64,000 nucleotides of DNA from Flammula alnicola (GCA_015499995.1 JADNRV010000014.1:310001-374000); one strand, 5' to 3'; shown: positions 39,549 through 51,006, counted from the first letter of the stretch. Notes: a model not told the origin generated them from the sequence alone. A program made the numbers and translations.

Positions 39549-42044
39549 CTAAGCTGCCAGTGCCCAGTTCGGCTCATCACTGGTGTGACCATTACTGCGA
39601 CCGGCGCGAGTATGGTTGCGACGTCCACGGCGACGACGGTTCCGTTCTCGACCACCGCCGACAACAGGGATGCTGTAAACCTCAGCCTCTTCAGAGAACG
39701 AGACCCGCGAAGTTTCTCCAGGAACAAAGGGAGCAGCCGCAGCGTTCAGGGACGGGGCAAGAGGCGCATTCAGGCAAGTAGGCAGAGACACGCAAGACTT
39801 AGTAAAAGCAAATAACGATATGTCAGCCTCCGCTTTCCCGGTGAAAGTACCAAAAAAGAACATACGTGAAGAGCGTCGGCAACCTGTGCCTCCTTAACTG
39901 GGCCGGAAGGAACACCAGGAAAAGAAACAGAGCACTATAGGCCATATGATAAATATTGGGACTTCTGTCAAGGGATAAAAGAAAAACATACCTGAACGGC
40001 GAAGGCAGCAGCCATTTCATCGACTGCATCGTCTTCGATAGACACCTCCTGGCATGCCGCGACTTCATTAGCGAGAATCTCAGGTACGATATCCCCGGGC
40101 GTATCGGCCTCTTTAACAACCTCTTTACAGGTTTCCGAGGAGGATACGAGTGGTTCGTCGGCGGGCATCAATTCCTCAAGCAAGAACTTAATGGGGGCGT
40201 CCTTGCAAATGCAGTAGTTGAAGGGTTTAGATTCTCCACCGAAAATATTGCCAATGATCTCATCGTCAAGAATGACCGTAACGATGCCGGGTGCAGTCGG
40301 TGGGTACTAGGAAATGTGCTTAGGACAATGGAATGCAAACGAACTAATAGCGACGGCTTACCTCGGATGTTTCGAGCACGTCTCCTGAACGTGAGACAGC
40401 GCTGCCAGCAAGGCGCGTGATGAGATGGCCAAGGTAAGCCAGAGCGCCAAGGAGGATGAAGAGGAGAACGCTTTTGACAAAAGTTATCTGGTCCCAAAGA
40501 TACTCGAGCATGCTTTTGACCCAAGTTTTAGGCTGGTCCCAACGAGGCTCGAGCATGCGTTTGACGGGAGTCATTATCTGGCCCCAACTAGGCTCGAGCG
40601 GGCTTGTGTTCTCGCTCTCTGGGGACGACCAAGAGCCAGATGAGAGAATGGAATACAGCGCATCCTTGAGCGGCAGATTGAAACGAAGCTCGGTATATTC
40701 GTTGTCGTCGTCATCGTCGTCGTAGGGAGTAGATTCGAAGTCCAAGTCGAGTTCATGGGCAGGGTCATGGGGTCCAGCAGCGAATACCAGTGGGCTGGGG
40801 CGAGTCGTGGACTCTCTAGGAAAATTGAGGGCGTCTGGCAAAACGAGCGCATTGATGGCCTCTGAAAGACCGCCATCTTCCGAGGGAATAGACGAGACCA
40901 GCCAGGGATGAGTGGTGCCTGTGTTCCAGAATTGAGCAGCTGCGACCGCGGCAGAGGATGCAGCAGCGAAAAGGCCAACGTCGCTGGTGGACATAGAACC
41001 CAAAACGTCACGGCTGACTGGAACTTTGGCGTTTTCAGTCATGTTTCTAGACAAGGGCGGGGTCGTATGAGCTGCTAAGCCATGCGTGATTTCCATACTA
41101 TTGGCGAGCTCGTTATCTGATGGTTTGATAATGGTGCGGCGTTTGGCAAGCTTGCTGAGGCCGGCAAGCACAGCGAGGGCAACGATGACGGCTTTCCAAT
41201 CAAGGAGTTGGCGAGTGCTGTCGTTATGGTTGTCATCCATTGCAGACGTGGTATGCGAAGGGGGAGGAGGAGGAGGAGGAGACCCCCGGTGTCGCCCTTG
41301 CGATTACGTGAACCGTTGAAAGGCGTTTCTAAACGAACAGAAGTTAGATTAAACGATATGTAAAAGCTGAGGAGAACATACCCGACTCATCGTCGACGTT
41401 AGGTATGTCACCTGGGGCATCCTCAGGAGGGGGAGGAGAGGAATCACCACCTGGATTTATTAAACGCGTTGTCAGACTAAAGAAAAGAGATGAACATTGT
41501 TCGACTGACCTAACCCATTTTCTGGAATATCGCCCGGAGCAGAACCATTTTCGGCATCGCCAGACGACGATGAGCCCTCCGAAGACCCGCCTTGGCCAGA
41601 GTCGCCGAGAACGAGAGCTGCTCCAGCAACAGCAACACTCAAGGAGGCGCACAGCGCTGCTGCGTACAAAGCGTTGTTGGTGTTCGTCCCGGACTGAGAG
41701 GTCTTTGTCGCAGTGGGCTTTAAATTAATTCTGATGGTACGAGTCGGGCGAGTGAAAGCAACCTCTGCGGGCCTGCGGTGAACTACCTGAGGTGCAAGGA
41801 GGTTATGGGCAATGCTCTTGATGGACGGCGCGAAGGCAGCGAGTCCGGCGGTGCTGGCGATGAAGGCAATATTTGACATACGATCATCGCCGATAGGTCC
41901 CTTCGCAGCGGGGCCAAAGGCGAGGAGGCCAGTGGTGAAGGCGACCTTGAGGACAGAGCTGGACGTGCCAAAGCCGACAAAGGAAGTCCTACTATGGCGG
42001 GTTTTCCGGCGGACGTTACGGCGGCGACTCTGTGGAAACAGCAT
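39549..42044 (-). CDS. Orphan six-exon gene with hydrophobic segments, unknown function
   Basis: Six exons (42044–41510, 41450–41382, 41296–40362, 40306–39992, 39934–39866, 39797–39549) join in frame to 723 aa. I do not recognise the family. Features seen: a basic N-terminus (MLFPQSRRRNVRRKTR); hydrophobic stretches near 41900–41830 and 41680–41610 (NNALYAAALCASLSVAVAGA); a short repeated motif APGDIPENGLG / APGDIPNVDDES with a proline run PPPPPPP; a membrane-like segment AVIVALAVLAGL; an acidic YDDDDDDNEY; three tandem Leu-Glu-Pro/Trp-Asp-Gln repeats (MLEPRWDQPKTWVKSMLEYL); another helix SVLLFILLGALAYLGHLI; a long acidic region; and an Arg-rich tail NRRRRGRRNHTRAGRSNG. Exon 3 assumes the acceptor at 41297–41298; a separate gene starting at ATG 41240 is the alternative. 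The continuity of six phase-matched exons is the main support. Confidence 0.55.
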
Positions 42045-43160
42045 GTGCGGGTGTGTTGCTGTTATGATTGGGCAAGATGGTGGTTGTATGCAGGAAAGAA
42101 GAAACGGAGTGGAGCAGCGACTTTATACCTCCAGCACCGCAGATTTGTTGTGGCAGATTTGTTCACAAGTCGCGTCGACGCGTCTTGGGACACGACTCAC
42201 ATGTGATGAGCGCACGATCGTCTTTCAACAAAAAAAATCCGACAAGCTGAAATGAATAATCAAATATCGCAAAGATGAACCGTGACATGCAATGACATTG
42301 AAATAACAGAAAATTACGAGCCTTTCTTCAAAAATATCTGCCTGTCAGACTCCCTAGGCAAAGAACAACGACTGAGTATTCCATATCAGTTCGTGTTACT
42401 GCTTGGCCTTTTGCTAGTTCTTGTAAAGCCGAAATTTCAGCGATCGACCAGGAAGAGGACCATTGTGCCAGTGAGTTAGAGAGGTCGAGCGAGTGGAACA
42501 AGGCCAGAAAAACATGGAGAAAGATCGGCGGTAGTGGATTTATCTGCAGTTTTATCTGGTCAAGGATATCTCTCTAACAAGAGAATTTAAATTCAGTCGC
42601 TTTTCGAACCGGCGTTGCCCCATACTCTACCGTATTAGTTGAAAGTTGGGTCGAAAGTTGAAAGTTAGTGCACTCAAATCAGTCATGACTCATTAATTCA
42701 TTGATCACGACGCACGTGCTGTTGTCGGTGGACCGATCATGGTCAGTCATGGTCGCGACTCAGAGTCACTGTCAATACTCAGTACTCAACGTTCAACGTT
42801 CAACCGCAGTCACTCTCGCTTACTTGAACTGACATGCTTTCGCCTTTAAGCAGCGAATTCCCTATTATATCTCTGGATCCATGCCCGTACACTTGCCGCT
42901 GGTAGAACATTTTCTTGAGGGAAGGATCCAGTTGAACTCGATAGAACAATGCATCTTCCAGCGCTTCAAGTTCAAGTTGGCCTAGATCTCCTGGTTCCGT
43001 CACCTGCGTGTACCAGCACTGCGATAAACTAGGTCTTCCGACTCTTTATCGTCAATCCGGGAGGGCGAAATTACACATGTGATCCACTTACACTGCGATA
43101 CTCAGGATGAGGTGAGTTCACCGCTTTCGACCCCATACTTCCCATCTTAAAAAAAAAGAT
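42045..43160. other. Non-coding or degenerate sequence
   Basis: No clear gene. Repeated short words (GTCATGGTC, TTCAACGTTCAAC) occur at 42690–42800. A minus frame at 42800–43003 (MTEPGDLGQLELEALEDALF) looks coding-like but has no partner exon I could link. Confidence 0.4.
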
Positions 43161-43673
43161 AATTACTGGACGATGCCCTTCCGTTCTCTCGATACAGTTC
43201 TTTGACGATGGGACCATCTGATCCATTGCCAGGTAATTGAGATGCCCTCCGAATAAGAGACCGATGGTGATGGGAGCAGTACGTTTCCTTTCACGGGAAA
43301 CGACCAACGGTTTATCTGGGCGGGCGACAATAATGTGGGCGGTGGTCAAGAGAGATGACATGCAGAGAGAGGGGAAGAATAAGGTAAATACCCCTAATGA
43401 ATACTATTTGGATCGTTTACTGATTATCTCCCTCAGACTTACGTGCTGAAGCAATTCTGGCGGCCGTCAGATACCCCTTCCGAAGGAGAGTTTTATGGGA
43501 CTCTGAAGGAGGCTGATAACGAGGATATCAAAAATCAGTACTATTCAGGCGAAGACATAATGTCGGTGGAAAGGTACGAAGCCGCGAAATCGCAGACACT
43601 GAAAACTTCATCTAACGCATATATATATATATCCATTTCGTTGGCAAGCTTCCGGGTAGAGTTCGCCATCTAA
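43161..43673 (+). pseudogene. FunK1-type kinase relic (N-lobe only)
   Basis: On the plus strand: PSVLSIQFFDDGTI with a stop, then PPNKRPMVMGAVRFLSRETT and NGLSGRATIMWAVVKRDD, an intron (43384–43438), and TYVLKQFWRPSDTPSEGEFY. The pattern GRxT … VLKxxW … EGEFY matches the N-lobe of FunK1 kinases (fungal-specific, expanded in mushrooms), where the Lys would be the ATP-binding residue. The C-lobe with HRD and DFG-type motifs is absent; the frame ends in an (AT)n stretch near 43620. It is therefore a truncated relic. Minus-strand frames here are shadows. Confidence 0.5.
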
Positions 43674-44018
43674 TCTACCTATTCCCATTCCCCATTTCAA
43701 ATACGTAACAAGAAGCGTAAACGGTGTGGCTGTGCTGGCAGCCCGCGCCGGCGGAGTCTGAACCCCGTAGCACCACATTCCGCATGTCGTAGCTACTCAC
43801 ACATATCCATACCACACTTTGCCACTACGCTACCCAGCCCAGCCCGAGCCAGCTCGACTCCAGTCCGAGGCGGTTCCACCACCCCTCCAACGGTTTCAGA
43901 GCACTGAAAGCGTAGAACTGGATGCGTGCGATCGCCTTACTGGGGCTCTTGAGTAATCGGACAACGGTATATATCTTCAGTATCGCACTCAACACCGGGT
44001 GCTTCTGAAGCAGTACGG

Positions 44019-44557
44019 ATGGTTGATCAAGTACGCTGCGTCTCTGCACGGATTATCAAGGACTCGGTCATTGGTATGTGCAGGTTTCATGCCCGATATA
44101 TATATTCGCTGATTCGTTACGCAGAGCATCGAGAAATGTACATGCAAGAAATCCTGCGCTGCCGTAAGGCAATATCCTCATATGTCCCGCATATTCTAAC
44201 TGTCGAAACACAAAGGCTGCTCTCACAAACTTCGACAATCACCAAACCGTTTGATGAGTTTCTTTCTCCTACAATATTCCGTCAATTACCTGTACGCTCT
44301 GTAGCTGAGTCCTTAGATTCTGTGGATTCGGCTGAAGGTCTCGAGCTTCAGTGGATCTAGTGGCTCGCTTACGTCCACATCCAGCCTTTCTCAAGTATGT
44401 CAAGACAGAAAGTGCCAATATAGAATTTGATGACGAGGCTTGGTCAATCTTAACAAGGTTGATGCAGGATGGGGTCGTTCAAGACTTCTCAGATTTTCTT
44501 ATCTCCCTGTCGTCCGTTCTCGGTGGTCCTGAAACGGTGGGCAGTTTATTGTCATAA
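44019..44557 (+). pseudogene. Unrecognised gene fragment
   Basis: Two exons joined by an intron of about 48 nt (about 44071–44123): VRCVSARIIKDSVI | EHREMYMQEILRCRKAISSY, then FDEFLSPTIFRQLPVRSV. One frame change near 44352 leads to VARLRPHPAFLKY and LTRLMQDGVVQDFSDFLISL, stop at 44557. The helical, evenly charged text looks like a genuine protein, but I cannot name the family. There is no convincing start codon. Confidence 0.35.
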
Positions 44558-44975
44558 AAAATCCAAGGAATTCACGCCCTGGTAATTCCAGATTTCTTCC
44601 CAGGACATCGGCTTCCACACAAGGGAAGTACAGTCGCCGAACTTCCAAGTATAAACCTGTGTGGCAGACATGATCGAAATATATGTTTTCATTTCAAAAC
44701 CTTGTAATTCAGTACCTATGTAGGTGAGACTGCCGTTTGCTGCAAGTCCCGAAGTACCGCAGCTTTGCTTTCTATTCCCCGGTAACGCCCCGAGCCAGAC
44801 GCGTTTATTACCTGACGCCCATGATGCTGTCCATGATTTGGAATAATTTATCTGGGTTATGACGAAACATAGACTATCAAAACAGGGTCCTGGGGATAAA
44901 TTCCGCGACGCACTCGATCCTAATCTGTCTTCTGCTGCCAAATGTTCTTTCTCAGTAGTCTTATAAGTATTGGTT
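44552..44975 (-). pseudogene. C-terminal relic of a HET-gene relative
   Basis: The minus strand from about 45030 shows the sequence that in the intact HET gene encodes SKIDTQRAIRFQRLG; the corresponding bases here, TCCAATTCCAACGAAACAG, are damaged by stops. It continues TTEKEHLAAEDRLGSSASRN, parallel to IVEKERLAAEG of the HET protein, and then extends WTASWASGNKRVWLGALPG to a stop at 44552. The similarity to the intact gene at 60.3–62.2 kb is short but collinear. It abuts the end of F-box module copy 2. Confidence 0.4.
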
Positions 44976-44999
44976 GATTAAAGTTATCTGTTTCGTTGG

Positions 45000-45634
45000 A
45001 ATTGGATCACGAGCTACATATCAATTTTAGAACATATGTTCGCGTCCATTGAACCCCGATGAAACTTATTGGACTCCATTCGTCCCCACTGCTCCGACTC
45101 AATGCCACATTTGAGAGCAGAGGCTTCTGACGTCAAGCAATCATATCGCAGTATCCAGGTGCAGATTATTACTGTGGATAAGGTTGCACAGGCTCTGACA
45201 GGTGTTGCGCAAGGGACAGAAAGAGGTATCATTGACAAATGCTTACAGCAGACGACGCTCAATGCGGGGCCGATGAATCCTAGCATGAATGGCAGATAAT
45301 AGAGATATGTTTGCTTTCTGAGCTTGTATAGCTTAACGAATGGTACCAACACAAGCGGCGTCGGAAGGCATTGACGTGTATCAGGAACCACTGGGATTCG
45401 ACTGGGTCCACCGGAGTCTGCGCGGTTTGAATGGATCCATTCTGGCCGGTTGGGATGACATTACACAGCGAGTATCTTTTTGTCTAGTAGAAGGCATTTG
45501 TACAATCATTTCCGCTAAGTACTGAAGTCCAACTGACACGCTTGTACGTCGGCATGGGCGTTGGGTCCGAACCGTCGATAATGGTGTTGATCCAGTGACA
45601 GAATGTGAATTCTTTGTTAATCCATGCATACTGA
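45000..45634. repeat. 3' flank of F-box module, copy 2
   Basis: Inverted relative to 35508–36120, with many shared words (see copy 1). The minus frame 45391–45014 (MVPDTRQCLPTPLVLVPF) parallels the plus frame at 35756–36031 in copy 1. The plus frame 45340–45525 contains EPLGFDWVHRSLRGLNGSIL. It is unclear which strand, if either, was coding. Confidence 0.65.
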
Positions 45635-47052
45635 TCAAAAATCGAGAACCGACAACCCTATCCAGGTTGGATCTGGTGGAAATACATAAAAGTCCTTGTA
45701 TGGCGCTTCAATTGTGCAAAAAGGTAAGAAAGAGTTTGTCGATACATGGGCGACATACCATCAACAAGCCTCACTTGACAGTCGACTTCTTGTCGGGCAG
45801 TTGTCAGCTCCACAACAAATTGTTCGAGCTCTTTGGCAATTTCTTCTTCGTCGTTATTGAAAGAGTGAATTCCAATATGAAGCTTCCGGAGGCGAGGAAA
45901 GCGGTTCCGACTAGAAAACAGACCGATCGCCTCCGTCCAGCAAGACAAATGGATATCCGAACCACGGACATCATAGTTGACTAGCACCACATATTCTTCA
46001 ATGCTGGATCCAGATAATGATTGTTTTCGGAGCATGCTGACGAACCATGGAAACGCATCCAATATTACCTCATCATCATCGTCGTAGTCATATGAAACTT
46101 CGATGCGGGTGTAAAATCTTTTCAAGTTCGTAAGGATGCTCCAGTCAATGGGGTCCATGGAAGATGCCTCTGGTTTATTTGCTGCAACAGATCAGAATGA
46201 GAAAATTGGCCAGGGAAATTGAATGAACGTACTGTCAGTAGCGGGATTGAACGCAAATTCCTCTAGGGAGCTGGCACAGAGCTTTAAAAGCATCCACATG
46301 TCGTGATGTTCCCGCAATTCTCCAATAGCACTTGCGTGCAGCTTTTTCAATTTTGTCACGTTGAGCGCTGTGTTGTTAATTGTGTCTGAAAACCAGTCTC
46401 GGGAAATGGAGATGGAATTCATAGGATGATCAAGGATAACCGGGTGAAGAAAGTCGACCTTGAGAGAGTCCAAATATACTGATTGGGCAGAGCTATTCTG
46501 CATGCATGAATACCCCATGACCGAATTCGTTGTCGCACAGCGAAGTGCGAAGTGCTTGAGGTTTGGGCAGTGATTGACTATACCGAGAGGTAGACAGTCA
46601 AAATGGAGATAAGTTAGGGATGGTAGTTGCATAATATCGAGAAGCGCGTCCAAAAGGCCTCCTTGAGCAATACCCTCCCAGTCGCCTCGTTCCATTGGTG
46701 TCCGGTATTGAACTGCTAGTGCTTTGAGGCGACAGAGAAGAGGAAGACAGAAAATGAGCGTTCTGTCAAGAGACAGCCACTCTTCTTCTTCAGGGTGGCA
46801 GTCAATTATTTCTAGATAGTGCACATATCTGCAAAGATGGGGTGAGGCCTTGAGCAGCCGTTGAAGGTGATGTCCGTTCGGACGTTTCTTCTTGTCCGTA
46901 GGGGGAAAGACAACGATGTTCGAAAATAGGAATCGTTGACACGACGGCAAAAATGGACGACAAGCCAGAGAGCAAGCTTTGAGTGCGTTGTCGTCGCCCC
47001 GAAGGTGTCTCATGATCTCGTCACAGATTTCTTGAGGAAGATGGGAGGACAT
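45635..47052 (-). CDS. F-box protein, copy 2
   Basis: Same plan as copy 1: F-box at the N-terminus (MSSHLPQEICDEIMRHLRGD … LKACSLACRPFLPSCQRFLF), leucine-rich middle (LKALAVQYRTP, LTYLHFDCLP, LKHFALRCA, LKKLHASAIG, LEEFAFNPA), then after an intron PIDWSILTNLKRFYTRIEVS and SSRNRFPRLRKLHIGIHSFN, and a last exon ending PPDPTWIGLSVLDF with stop at 45635. It appears open throughout. It is closer to copy 3 than to copy 1. The start at 47052 lies about 200 bp from the divergent coproporphyrinogen oxidase relic. Target unknown; Skp1 binding is inferred from the F-box. Confidence 0.7.
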
Positions 47053-47244
47053 GGAGGTTACTGCAGACTGACTGACTCATGACTGGCTGCCGGCAAGTGA
47101 ACGCCAGGCTTTGGCAGATCTTCGTAAGCACATGACTGGCAACTTCGGATCATTTTCCCATCCAGATTCCGCCACGAGCAACTTTCTAATATGTACAACA
47201 TGACTACTGAATTGGCCTCGGTTCTGATGCGCCAGCTAGTGGAG

Positions 47245-48060
47245 AGTACCTCAACGCTCTTCAAGAGGAGGTCGTAATGGCATTCGAGAAGCTGGACCCA
47301 ATTGAGTGCTCCTCAGTTCAAACAAGATTCTTGGGTACATGCGCAGGGAGGCGTTGCGTTTTCGCCTTCCCACTGGATGAAGACGGTTCTCTCCTCAAAC
47401 TATTCTCAAAAAGGCCGGAGTCAACATCTCCGCTGTGCATGCATACAACCCCACCCGGGTCTCGCCATCAAGCAGATGCGCGCCGACCATATGTCGATGC
47501 CCCTGCCCGATAGATCAAAGGGCGTGCCATTCTTTGCCGCAAGCATCAGTTTGGTAGACCATCCTCGCAATCCACATGTGCCCACCTTGCACGCCTACTA
47601 TCGTTATTTTGAAATCACGCAGCCTCTCCTGAGGTGTGAGATCCCCAGCAGTCCAAGGTCCTCACATGTTGGTTCGGTGGCGGATCTGACCTGCATATCT
47701 CTACGAGGATGACGCGGTACACTTCCATTTGACGTTGCAGTCTGCATGCGACAAACATGAACCGCAGCTGTACCCGACCTTCAAAAAGTGGTGCGACGAA
47801 TACTTCTTCGTCCCTCATCGCGGCTCATCGAGAGGAATCGGAGGAGTCTTTTTCGACGACTTCGACGAGGGTCCGCATCTGCGCCTACCAAGCCCCGCGA
47901 GCAAGCTCAAGCGACCGGTCACCCCCCCCAACCTTTGCGTTCATCAAGGAACTCGGGAACTCCTTCGTTCCATCCTACATGACCATCCTAAAGCTTCGCT
48001 ATTCCATCTCGTACACACCCCATGAGCGACGTTGACAACTGCCCAGGAGAGGTCGATATG
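47245..48060 (+). pseudogene. HEM13: Coproporphyrinogen III oxidase relic, copy 2
   Basis: Plus-strand relic, better kept than copy 1. Reading across frames: YLNALQEEVVMAFEKLDP (47250–47300), APQFKQDSWVHAQGG, SHWMKT (shared oddity), AIKQMRADHMSMP near 47470, [35 protein letters not shown] (near 47705), [69 protein letters not shown] and SYTPHERR. The next codon is a stop (TGA where family members have Trp of RRWQLL), followed by a short LPRRGRYV trace. The catalytic block VPHRG-x-x-RG-x-GG is present, but Glu of HRGE is Ser here. Several frame changes and the nonsense codon make it non-functional. Confidence 0.8.
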
Positions 48061-50400
48061 TTATGAACACAGTCGATTGCGCTGATCTACCGTCTCTGGA
48101 TCTATTGGCAACTAGCAAAGAATGATTGGCATCTACAGTCTCCTCGTCTCCGTCTCCTGCTCCACAAATCCCAACAGCCATGTGGTGTACCAGTTGTAGC
48201 TAATGTTGGGCTTTCGTCCGCGCATTCTGAACTCTCGTCCATAACCTAGTGCTTTCTAATGTATTTCCGCATTCTTTTCGTCAGTGTTGCCTGTAAAACT
48301 TCATACGCCCGTTGATCAAATACCGACCATATGGTTCAGGCATTGTGCGCCAGTAGGAACTGAATCCTTGCATGGCAAGAATCGGACGGTGCTAAACCGT
48401 ACGCATCAGTTGGCAATTTAAGTTCCCATCGTCTTGCACATTAATACTAGTGTTGATCTATTCTACCGTGCTCCCTTTGTCATTCTGAATCATGACTACA
48501 ATTTGGCCAGGACGATGAAATACTAGTTTCCGGACGGAAGTGTGGAGCAAGGAGAGGCTCTAGAGGTCAGCGTGGCGATACCGAAGGTCTACGCAGGTGA
48601 GTGATGTAAAGAGTTCCAGCCTTGGCTGGCTTTGCTACTCTGCTTGTTGATGGTGCTATGGATTCTTTGACATGGATGGATGTGAACACCTGGTGTTTGC
48701 CGTGCAATACAACACTATGTTTTAAGTTAGCCCCATTCGCCTCTCATGAGTCCTGACAGCCCTTCATGGCATGACCTGTCCCGAACCAGGATGAGCAGAC
48801 TTTGACACACACCCCCAATTGGGAAGATGTGATGTCCAACACACTGGCTATGGATGCGACACACACTGGCTATAGACGTGACACATTCCCATCAATGTGT
48901 CGAGGACTTCAGCTCTGTGTGTGTCGAGGACTTCAACGGTGTGTCGCACATCAGCATGACGCCAAAGGCCGAGTGATCCGAGCACAGCCACCTGCCCTGT
49001 GGAACACGTGTGCACCTACCTAATTAGGAAGTTTTCAACCCAACTCCACTCCGAAGTTCGACAAAGACTTGCATTACCGACGTTGATATTAAATTATATC
49101 TACTGATGTATTATGACCTACTCTCTAATTTGAATACCTATAGCCCCGGACATGAGGGTTTGAACTAGGCAACAGCACAGGTACTCCCGTGGGTTCTGCC
49201 GAGGCCTCCTGTACCCTTACCCATGAGGATATATAGCCCTTGAGCTGCGGGTTTGTAGTAATGGGGTATCGCGAGTTACCGCGGGTATGGGTATCCCACA
49301 CGGGATATAGACAGAATAAAAGTGAAGATATATTACGCTAGCTAGACTACACAAGAGTGCCAGCGACGATGACGATGACGCCCCGCACGTTCTGAGCAAT
49401 GGAAGGTAGGGAATAACCACTGCCCTTCGCCACTCGACGAGCCCTAGGGAAGTCGTTTCCTTGTCGCTCTGCCTACTGAAACCCATTCCACTGGCACCCA
49501 ATCCCCGGTTCGTTACCTCCACCTCGCTCTTGCATGCGAGGGAGGTGGTGAGGTGGTGGCGGAATCGAAGTCACGAAGACACCACCTCTGTCTCGGTCTT
49601 GCATACGAGGGAGATGGCGGCAGATATCGCGATCAACGATCATTTGTGGCGTCTATGGAGGGTGGAGTGGCGGCGCGCTGTCGCTTCTGCATGCCGCCTG
49701 GGTGTTGCTGGCAGATACGAAAGGGCGGCGAATGGTTGGCAGTCGCCAGAACGACCTCGAACGTCGTCTGGTGTGCAGATGACGTTCAAAGTTAGAAGAG
49801 GAGATGGCGAATGATTCACCATCTCCTCGTATGCTGTAGGTGGGAGGGTGAGTGGTAGGGTGCATCGAGAGAAAAAGCACAAAACGAATCGTATACGATT
49901 CGTTTTGGCACGCACCTTGCGGGTCTCCTGCTTCCAGGGTCTCCCCTCCGTGTCTAGTATCCCCCTTGCATCCAGATCGCGGCACCTTCGTTCGAGCGTT
50001 GCAGGTGTGGCTAATTGTGAAAAAAGATAAGAAATTAACTTACATACCTTTTTTGAGAGGTTCTGTGGGGGCTGAGGGCAAGGAAGAGGCGAAGAAGGAG
50101 AATTGGTGGTGGTTGATAATAAAGATCAACGACTCCCGGCGTCGTTGATCGCTCGTCCGGCGTTTTCCGAATCGACGGATTTTCGACAGATTGGGCAATC
50201 ACGAGCGGGCCGGGTGTGCAACGACACCCAAATGTGTCGCTCTATCTGCGGTGTGCCGATAATCCTTCCGATGTGTCGAGGTTCGGGGTGTGTGTCATTC
50301 TTCTATCTAAGGTGTGTGTGTCGTGTTCTGTACATCCTCGTCCCGAACTACGAAGAATAAATCCTTCCATAATTATTTCAACACAACATTATCTCTCCAG
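48061..50400. other. Unassigned region with simple repeats
   Basis: 2.3 kb without a supported gene. Contains GTGTCG/CGACAC-rich patches (48800–48960 and 50215–50325), a duplicated box CTTGCATRCGAGGGAGRTGG near 49528 and 49600, and a perfect 28-bp palindrome at 49880–49907. Frames up to 117 codons on both strands (49461–49814, 49217–49522) overlap and share a VEWRRAV motif in inverted positions, suggesting an old inverted duplication. No transposase was recognised. Confidence 0.5.
49880..49907. repeat. Perfect 28-bp palindrome
   Basis: Each half is CAAAACGAATCGTA and its reverse complement, with no spacer (centre TA|TA). It is followed by an A/T-poor region. A protein-binding dyad or a transposon relic are both possible. 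Confidence 0.6.
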
Positions 50401-50673
50401 TCGGTCCCATTCGCATCCATTGATCCCTAATGGACCCCATTGGACCCCAATCGGGCACTCCAATGCTCCCGACTCGATGCTACATTCGAGCGTAGGCTCT
50501 CACAAGTTGTGCAAGGGCCATAAAGAGATGGCAAAGTCGTAAAACGGAGGATACTCATGCGAACACACACATGGCATGGCCAATGGACCCGAGCATGGAT
50601 CCAACCGTGCATTGGGATCCGACTGAGAGCCACTGGCCTCTGCGCCGTCTCAACGGGTCTGTTCTGACCCCCC

Positions 50674-50817
50674 TTTTTTTTTTTTTTTTTTTTAAATCCA
50701 AATTTTACATCCTTTGAGGTCTCCCTATGTCGGATGTCACGTCGTAAGCTAGTCTATCTATCTAAGTGTCCGTGGTTTGGTATATCTGTACTGTCGCCTC
50801 TTGGTGGCCTCCTACCT
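50674..50817 (-). mobile_element. Short poly(A)-tailed retroposed sequence with target duplication
   Basis: A 144-bp insert that on the minus strand ends in 20 A residues (T run 50674–50693). It is flanked by the direct repeat CTGACCCCCC at 50664–50673 and 50818–50827. The other F-box modules lack any poly(T) tract or insert at the corresponding place. A poly(A) end plus a target duplication is the mark of LINE-driven retroposition. No A/B-box promoter was recognised, so the source RNA (SINE, small RNA or mRNA end) is unknown. Confidence 0.6.
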
Positions 50818-51006
50818 CTGACCCCCCTTGCGTAGGGCATTCTACAATGGGTATCATTTTTGTCTGGTACAATGCATTTATACTATCATTTCCATCGAGC
50901 ACTGAAGTCGGACTCGCTCAACGTCGACATGGGCGTTGGGTCCGAAGCACTGACAATGGCGACAGAACGTGACTTTTTTTAATCAAAGCCCACCTAAGTA
51001 TACTGA

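Noticed and set aside
41260..41285. GGA/TCC microsatellite as a separate feature
   Set aside because: It is explained as the proline run inside exon 3 of the orphan gene.
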